The notes under the pieces are model-generated. The model saw nothing but the letters and a program-made list of their open reading frames with translations. It searched no databases and was not told where the DNA came from. A DNA stretch of 64,000 bases, taken from positions 437,827 to 501,826 of the forward strand of contig PDUO01000017.1 in assembly GCA_003008705.1 (NCBI GenBank). The letters are read 5' to 3'. The translations under genes and the position numbers were made by a program. How positions within the stretch are numbered: position 1 is the stretch's first letter; each line of letters begins with the position of its first letter. Source of the stretch: Pezicula radicicola (taxonomy: Eukaryota; Ascomycota; Leotiomycetes; Helotiales; Dermateaceae). Of the stretch, positions 57,820-64,000 are shown piece by piece.

Positions 57820-60800
57820 GATGGCGTTTTTGTTTCGTGAATGAAGGGAAAAAATTAATGAGTGTGTGAAAGCGAAAGAAAGAGGAGGCTCGTCTTTTGG
57901 GGGCCACCGACTCATTGAGGCGTTGACAGGTTGTTGATCTACCTATTAAGTCTCCGGTAGTCGGGTGTAGTTACTACAATAGGAATCGACGATCTGATAA
58001 GTTGTCATAACCCTAAAGCATAAATGAAAAACTTTATCAGATCGTTCGTATCTTTTCGTTCCAGTTAAAATACAGTCAGGTACTTTCAAGGATGGTGTGG
58101 GTAGAATAGCGTAATTTGATTTTTTGACTAATGCCAATCATGGTTTATTATTATGTTCAGCTTATGTTCAGCTACATGGGTTTCCTAATCTGGAAGCCAA
58201 TCATCTTCGATTTTGTAGGTTTGTTCCAATCCTTTGAAAAGTCATCCTAGTTGACAACTTGGCATTTAGTCAACGGTAGTAATTGATTTTTCAGCTGTAA
58301 CTTTGACAAGATTTATCGTTCTCTCATTGTTCTTGATACAATGTATTGTACTGTATTATACTTTTGTGGGGATAAATTCCGGTTTGCCAAGTCTTGTTGC
58401 TCTGTTACTTCATTGGGTTAAGATTCTTCGCCACTCACCACTACTAAACTTGGCGGTAGGGAAGTCTAAGTTTCTAGCTCCACATAAGTGTCTTGTAAAC
58501 TCTCGGGATGTCGTATTGTACATGTGACTACGAGTAACTGTAACAATGACAGGTTCTCTTTGCAAAGCAGAAAGCATTGTTACATTACAACTAGGTAGTA
58601 TTCTTTCGCTTATTTCCGAGTGTCTTGACTTTGTCTTTAGAAAAATCCTCCTTCGATTTCTCTTTAATAAACAGCGAGTCCTTTGCGGGTATAATGCTGA
58701 CCTCTTCTGTTGTGTTCTCCTCCTTATCTTTTCGCCTCTTCTATATATATATATATTTTTTTTTAGGAAGCTAGGCTAATGCTTCTGTAGGCTCTTAGTG
58801 AACAGAGTACTTCTTTCTTATGCCGTCTATTATTGTTTTGGTAACTTGTCAGTTGTTCTTATTGAGATGTATTGCTTGTAGAGCTCGTCAAGTTAAATAA
58901 CCTACTTGATCTAAATAACGCATATGTTTAACAATTAACATTTTTAACTCAAATAATCCAGTTGGCTTCGAGAAGTTCGTAAGCTCGTCAACACAGCTAG
59001 AAAGAACTTGAGTAACACTGATATTTAAACCCGCCTTCGCAAACCACCGCTTCAATAATACACAACTGTAGTGCTACATTAAGAATGGTAGGCTGCTATT
59101 ACTACTCTATATCCTGTTAACAATACACTTTACGGTGGTCTGTGGAGTCTGTTAAAGATGACGAGGACGATGAAATGGTTGCTAGACAACAAAAATAGTT
59201 TTCTGCTTGCTTTTCTTAAAGTTTCTGAAAGCTCTATGCTGTGACTCTCACTTTAACTACTCTAACGGCTTATAAGTAGGAGATTTTCCGAGATATTTTT
59301 AAGCTGACTTAGGATAGTCCTCAAATAAGAACAACTACCCTGAGCCTAGTTCTAGAAACTGCTTAATATTCAACGTTTACCAACCTTCTAGACTAGCCCT
59401 AAGCAAGTCTAATCTCCCTTATCATTATCCATTTTAAAGCTTCGCTCTGATCCATCCCTCAAATCTGGAGTACAGACTAGCTCTCACTGCTCTCGCCACC
59501 GCCTCACTGTCTGCTGTCTAACTTAAACATTTCCTATTGTCTCTACTTAAAGACAAATATACAAGTAGATTATTAAGTTCGAATAATCTCTTCTAATTCA
59601 ATCTCAAGCCTAGACATTTATCTTACTCTCTTATAAATTAAAAATTAACAACAACACCCTTCTTAACAACATTTGTCTTTACCTCTCTTCTATATTTACA
59701 ATAAACGGACTCTGGATACACATACTCCATTAGTAACACAAAATTTTAAATTGGCGGGAGTGTTAATAACGCTAACTAAAGAATCTAACTTGGAAGTTAA
59801 CTCGTTTGAAACCTTGAAGTAGAATGTTTCTAGAAGATTGCTTGTTTAGTAAAAGGTCTTAACATAACTAGTCATATTACAGGAAATACTATCATTATCC
59901 CGGCATGTACTGTGCTATAGTGCGTAGATGCTCACTTCTAGTACAGTACCTGCAACTATTATTACAGCCAGCTAGAGCGGGATTAGTCAACTTCTCTCGA
60001 ATTAGGAAGTTTAGGATTAAACACCACAACTAGGAAAATCTATAGACCCCATAGGGTGCATTACGCAAATATAAACAATATCTAATAGTTGAATAGAGAC
60101 TATATCAACTTGCTGATGCGAAGTAGGACATCGTAGAAATATAGGACTTGTACAAATACAAGCAAGAGCAAATAATACAAATATTGACAGAGTGGTTTAG
60201 ATGCAGAAGCCAAGTCACTGCTATAGATATACAAGAAATATCTTGGAGGTTCTTAAACAATTAATCTCGGGTCTTTGTAGGTATCTGCAATTCAAGATTA
60301 GGTATTAACAACAAAATTCTTCTTAACAACTCTCCTTACTTTTGCTTTTGGATATAGATTAAATCGTACTAACACCCCGAGGCATTTCTCGTGCAGAAAA
60401 TCAGATGCACTTTGCGGTTGGCTTAACTCCTCTCTATATAGAGATTACCTATTGACATAAAACGCTTCGAAGCGAGTAATAGTACCTGCCGGGTCATTAT
60501 TTATACTATCTTAGTTAGCTTTAATAAATAGAGTGATCAACTGTTTAGAGCTGGTAGAAGCTATACATTAGGATATATTAAAGATCATAAATCTTGTTAC
60601 CTATTGTACTCAAGAAGTTGTTCATTTCTCCTCTCCAAACGAAACCTTCAAACACATTATCTCCAGGGAGAATGATCTCATAGACTAGACCAAGTCTAGG
60701 AAAGCAGAAAAGAAAAGTCGGCTCTAGCCTTATAAAGATTCAGCCAAAATCAAGGACCAAATATATAAACACTACAACAATCCTCACCCCCTAACCGCTC

Positions 60801-61858
60801 CACCACTCACTAATACAAACTAATACCTCCTTCCCTACCTTCTCTCCCCTACAAACTCACCAACTAACAGCCAAAATACCCTTGACAACAACATCCCTTA
60901 ATTCCTATCCTTACAAAAATAGCAAACTCACCCAAGTAGTACCAACACCACCTTAATCTTCTCCAAAAAAATTCCAATATACTTCTCAGATAGTTAACAT
61001 ATTCCAACCAACAGACTCCACAACAGTACATTTGGAATAGCCTTATCCATACTTGAACTTCTTCCAAGCTCATGAATATGGCAATAGTGCTCTAAAACAG
61101 CCAACCTACATCACTAAAGTACTGCACTCATTATATATGACTTGCTTTCTAGCTGGCTGTTTCGACTATGTATCTAAATTACATTTAATAAATATACTAT
61201 ACAACTGTGTAGAAAGAGAAAGGCTGTCAATATCATAAAGCATTCCTTATATCTTAGATAAGCTAATACATTACCTGAAATCGAAATTAATCTTATATCG
61301 TCTGTTCGGCTGCGCGGAGAAAAGGAAAATGTTCCAGATCTAAGCTGCTATGGCTTGAAGGATTCCTAATGAAGACCAGAAGATGCGAGAACGCCGTTAA
61401 TCATAGATGCAAGTGGCAAGCCCTATACACCAGACTACCTTCCATGAAGCCATATCACTAACCAGTCTTTCCTCGATCAACACATTATCATTTTTATCGT
61501 ATCATATCGTAACATGCATGACTCGCTACTAAGCAATCCAAGGTATCGCTACAAGTACACAATAAGCCACCCAGATGCAATGCTAAGCCAAGCTGACCTG
61601 AGCGGCTGGCAGATCAAAAGCAACAATCCCTAACAACCTCCTAAACGCCTATCCTATCCATCCCAGTCCCATTCATGGATACATTTTCTGCCCCAAAATA
61701 TCAGTTTTCCACTTCCAAACAAAGCCGTAAATGCAAAGTTAGATAGACGCCTTTCTGCAAGTCCTTTTTTTTTCATGAGTTGGGCCGTAATTGAAACCAA
61801 GCGGATACGAAATCAAAACGGTCCTGTCTATCCCGTTTTCAACGAATTGAAGCAACTC
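57820..61858. other. 4-kb AT-rich gene desert
   Basis: No supported gene. From about 58.8 to 61.3 kb the DNA is stop-dense in all frames and TA-rich, which suggests decayed transposon sequence. Two related short stretches (TTAACAACAA...CTTCTTAACAAC) lie near 59645-59672 and 60305-60331. I could not recognise a transposase, reverse transcriptase or LTR. Confidence 0.45.
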
Positions 61859-63939
61859 TCAAAAGTAAGTATGAGACATATGGTGGTTCTGATTTGGCGG
61901 TTGATAATACTGCTGATAAGGGTGGTTCGGCAGCGTAAAGTCGGCAGTTCGCAATAGCGGATTCATCACACCTTGCGGTGGTCTCTGGGGCGCTGCTGGT
62001 TGGGGTGGAGCGGGTGGCAAAGTGCTGGATTGTGATTGAGTAGTCGACGGGAAAAACTGGGCCAGTGAGTTCTGCTGAGCCATCATCTGCTGCTGAGCCT
62101 GTTCCTCGCTTGGCCATCCCCATTTTGCCTTCAGTTCCTTATTCAAGAATCCAACCTTCCAGCCTGTCTCTTTGCGGATCTTCTCAAAGATGTCAAGTAC
62201 TTCTTCCTGCTCTCGGCGGACGTTGAGACATTCGGCGGCAATTGCCAAAGATCGCAGAGCGACACTGGCCACTCCACGGTCTTTAACATGGGCCACAATT
62301 CCACATATCTGATGAGCGTGGGATAATTGCATGGTGTGCATTTCTTCCGTAGCTTTCGACTGCAAAGGGTTGATTTGGGGCAACAGGCACATTGCTGTGT
62401 GGTAGAATAGGCGTCCAACGATTGTTGCACGCTTGATGAGCCTATTTTAGTCAGTATACAACCAGGACTTCAAAACGCCAAACTCAACTCACCAAACTTC
62501 CGGGAAGGCAGATTTGGAGCTCGTTTGCGAAGGATAAAGGTACGCCATCGGGTGCATCGTCCGAGGTATACAGTTGTTCCAATCATCACAAAGACCCTTC
62601 AACCTCTGCCATTCCGCATATCTGTTTCGCAAGCGTATCTCTTCGTCGTGAGGTGAAGCTTCCTGAAATCTCGGTATCGATGCTCTGAAGTTTGCGATCT
62701 TGCCAACGATGTAAAGCATCCGATAAACCCAAAGCTCTTCCCGACACGACTCCGTCTCTCGATGGAAGTCCATATCTACACCCCATTGATCGGGTTCCCA
62801 GGCTACCTGCCAATTGAAATGTAAACAGCTTAGTAATTCCATACCAACATTCAGCCAGAAACACGCAGCTCCAATTCCTGTGCTTCTTGCATTCCAGCCA
62901 CATTCCTTAATCAGTGCCCGAGCACCCGCAATATGATTCATCCTCTGCATAGCTCTCTCTGACATGATTTCGTAGACATTCAAGATGACAGCTGTCGTGG
63001 CACATATGATCGTATCTCTGTCTGGATTTTGTAGTGACCGTAGCAGTTGCGTTGTTGCGGTATCATAATAATACAGTGCTTTGTCTTCATGATAAACAGG
63101 GTTGACAAGAGTCAAATGCCTGGCTCCACATGCCAGGAAAGCATTAAGAAGCATAGGCTCACCTAAGGAGTGGAACGGCAATAGCCTTGAGAAGTGTTTC
63201 ATGGGGTCCATACTGTCCATCCACAGACCAACTTCCTCTACAAACACTTGCATGAAGAGCACCTCTTCTGGAGAGTTCAAGTAATCACGAGTCTCATTTG
63301 GTGGGGTAAGGGTTTGCTCAGGATTACTGTAGGATGTTGAAGGTGGAGCCATGAATGTAGAGTCACTTCCAGTATGAGAATGATGACGACTTGCAGTTCG
63401 TGAGTGTGTGTTCTCATTGTGGACGGACAATGTACCTTCCGAGTAGGCGCTGGGATTTTGGATTGAGGGCAAAACGTTATTTTGTGATATAGAGGGGTCC
63501 ACGGCCATGGCCATAGGGCGAACTGGGAAGTCCAGTGGTTGGTCTCGAGGAGGAGTTATTATAGTGGGTTCTAGCTGAGCATACCGCCCTAGGCCACCTT
63601 TATACTCGGATGCGATCTCGCGGGATTCGTCTTGAAATTGCACTGTCCCTTGTTAGTAAAGATCTGCTGAAGTGCACCAGTTAACATACCCGCCCAGTCG
63701 GCAGTTGGCGGAATCATCGGCGGCGACTGCACCTGAGTATCGATAAAGTTCAATCGAACACCTCTCTTACAAGTCCGACTCGATTTCCGACAATTCTGGC
63801 AATTCGGCAGCCCCTCATCGCACTTCAGATGGCGCTCTCGACATGTCAAGCATCCTGTCCGCACCCGCTTCGGTTTGTTGTCCTTGGCCGCAGCCGTAGT
63901 CTCCCCTGCTGCGGCCGGAGAAACAGCACTCGGGGGCAT
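61859..63939 (-). CDS. Zn2Cys6 transcription factor with fungal-specific middle-homology domain
   Basis: Three exons, complement join(61859..62441, 62493..63642, 63690..63939), give 660 residues. The binuclear zinc cluster lies close to the N terminus: [11 protein letters not shown], then [11 protein letters not shown] (CX2CX6CX6CX2CX6C), preceded by basic KPKRVRTG. A Ser/Thr/Pro-rich linker (residues about 100-210) precedes the fungal_trans_2-like domain ([59 protein letters not shown]). The C terminus is Gln/Pro-rich ([26 protein letters not shown]), a likely activation region. It should bind CGG-containing sites in the nucleus. Its targets are unknown. It is separated from the siderophore transporter and P450 by 4 kb, so it cannot be assumed to regulate them. 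Confidence 0.9.
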
Positions 63940-64000
63940 CTGATTATTGACTTTGGTTTTTGTTCCCCCCTTGACTAATTTGCCCTGGTTTATGACCTTC

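Noticed and set aside
1..64000. tRNA, rRNA and CRISPR-like arrays
   Set aside because: Scanning for tRNA A/B boxes, rRNA-conserved stretches and regularly spaced repeats gave nothing convincing. The spaced repeats at 18.5 kb have unequal spacers and belong to a eukaryotic genome, so they are not CRISPR.

Overview
This window is nuclear DNA of a filamentous ascomycete (Pezizomycotina). The genes have short GT-AG introns, mostly 45-110 nt, with CTAAC or CTGAC branch points. The families are fungal: a Zn2Cys6 regulator, a siderophore-type MFS carrier, GPI-anchored GH128 and secreted GH5 glycosidases, a CYP68/CYP503-like P450, and small secreted cysteine proteins. A Leotiomycete (Helotiales) is my best guess from overall gene style; this is an inference. 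Exon joins below were worked out by hand and checked for reading phase.

Layout. 0-24 kb: a partial secreted cysteine-rich protein, a peroxisomal 3-ketoacyl-CoA thiolase with an N-terminal PTS2, a GPI-anchored GH128 glucanase, a small secreted protein, the ribosome-biogenesis factor ESF1, a RING-type SNF2 ATPase set in an unusual repeat landscape, and a vacuolar Ca2+/H+ exchanger. 26-37 kb: the spliceosomal protein DIM1, a secreted GH5 mannanase (a 25-base N gap lies just upstream), an alpha/beta-hydrolase, a RING/NF-X1-like membrane protein and an RBR ubiquitin ligase. 37-45 kb: a run of decayed genes (a secreted-protein fragment, a disrupted gene of unknown function, a NAD+ synthetase fragment with stops, a beta-lactamase-like hydrolase with two in-frame TAG codons, and a remnant of an NLR/ankyrin-type N-terminal domain) between AT-rich tracts. 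46-64 kb: a PTR2 peptide transporter, a divergent SDR/P450 pair, a 457-bp mariner-type MITE, a siderophore transporter, a 4-kb AT-rich gene desert, and a Zn2Cys6 transcription factor.

Working together. Most genes are unrelated housekeeping or secreted functions. The divergent SDR and P450, followed by an MFS carrier, look like a small metabolic module, but no backbone synthase is present. The most unusual structure surrounds the SNF2 gene: a 27-bp palindromic element in at least four copies inside and around the gene, an 18-bp minisatellite apparently derived from it, three copies of a 33-bp repeat, and five degenerate tandem units that each carry a TATA box and, about 105 bp on, a 5' splice donor.
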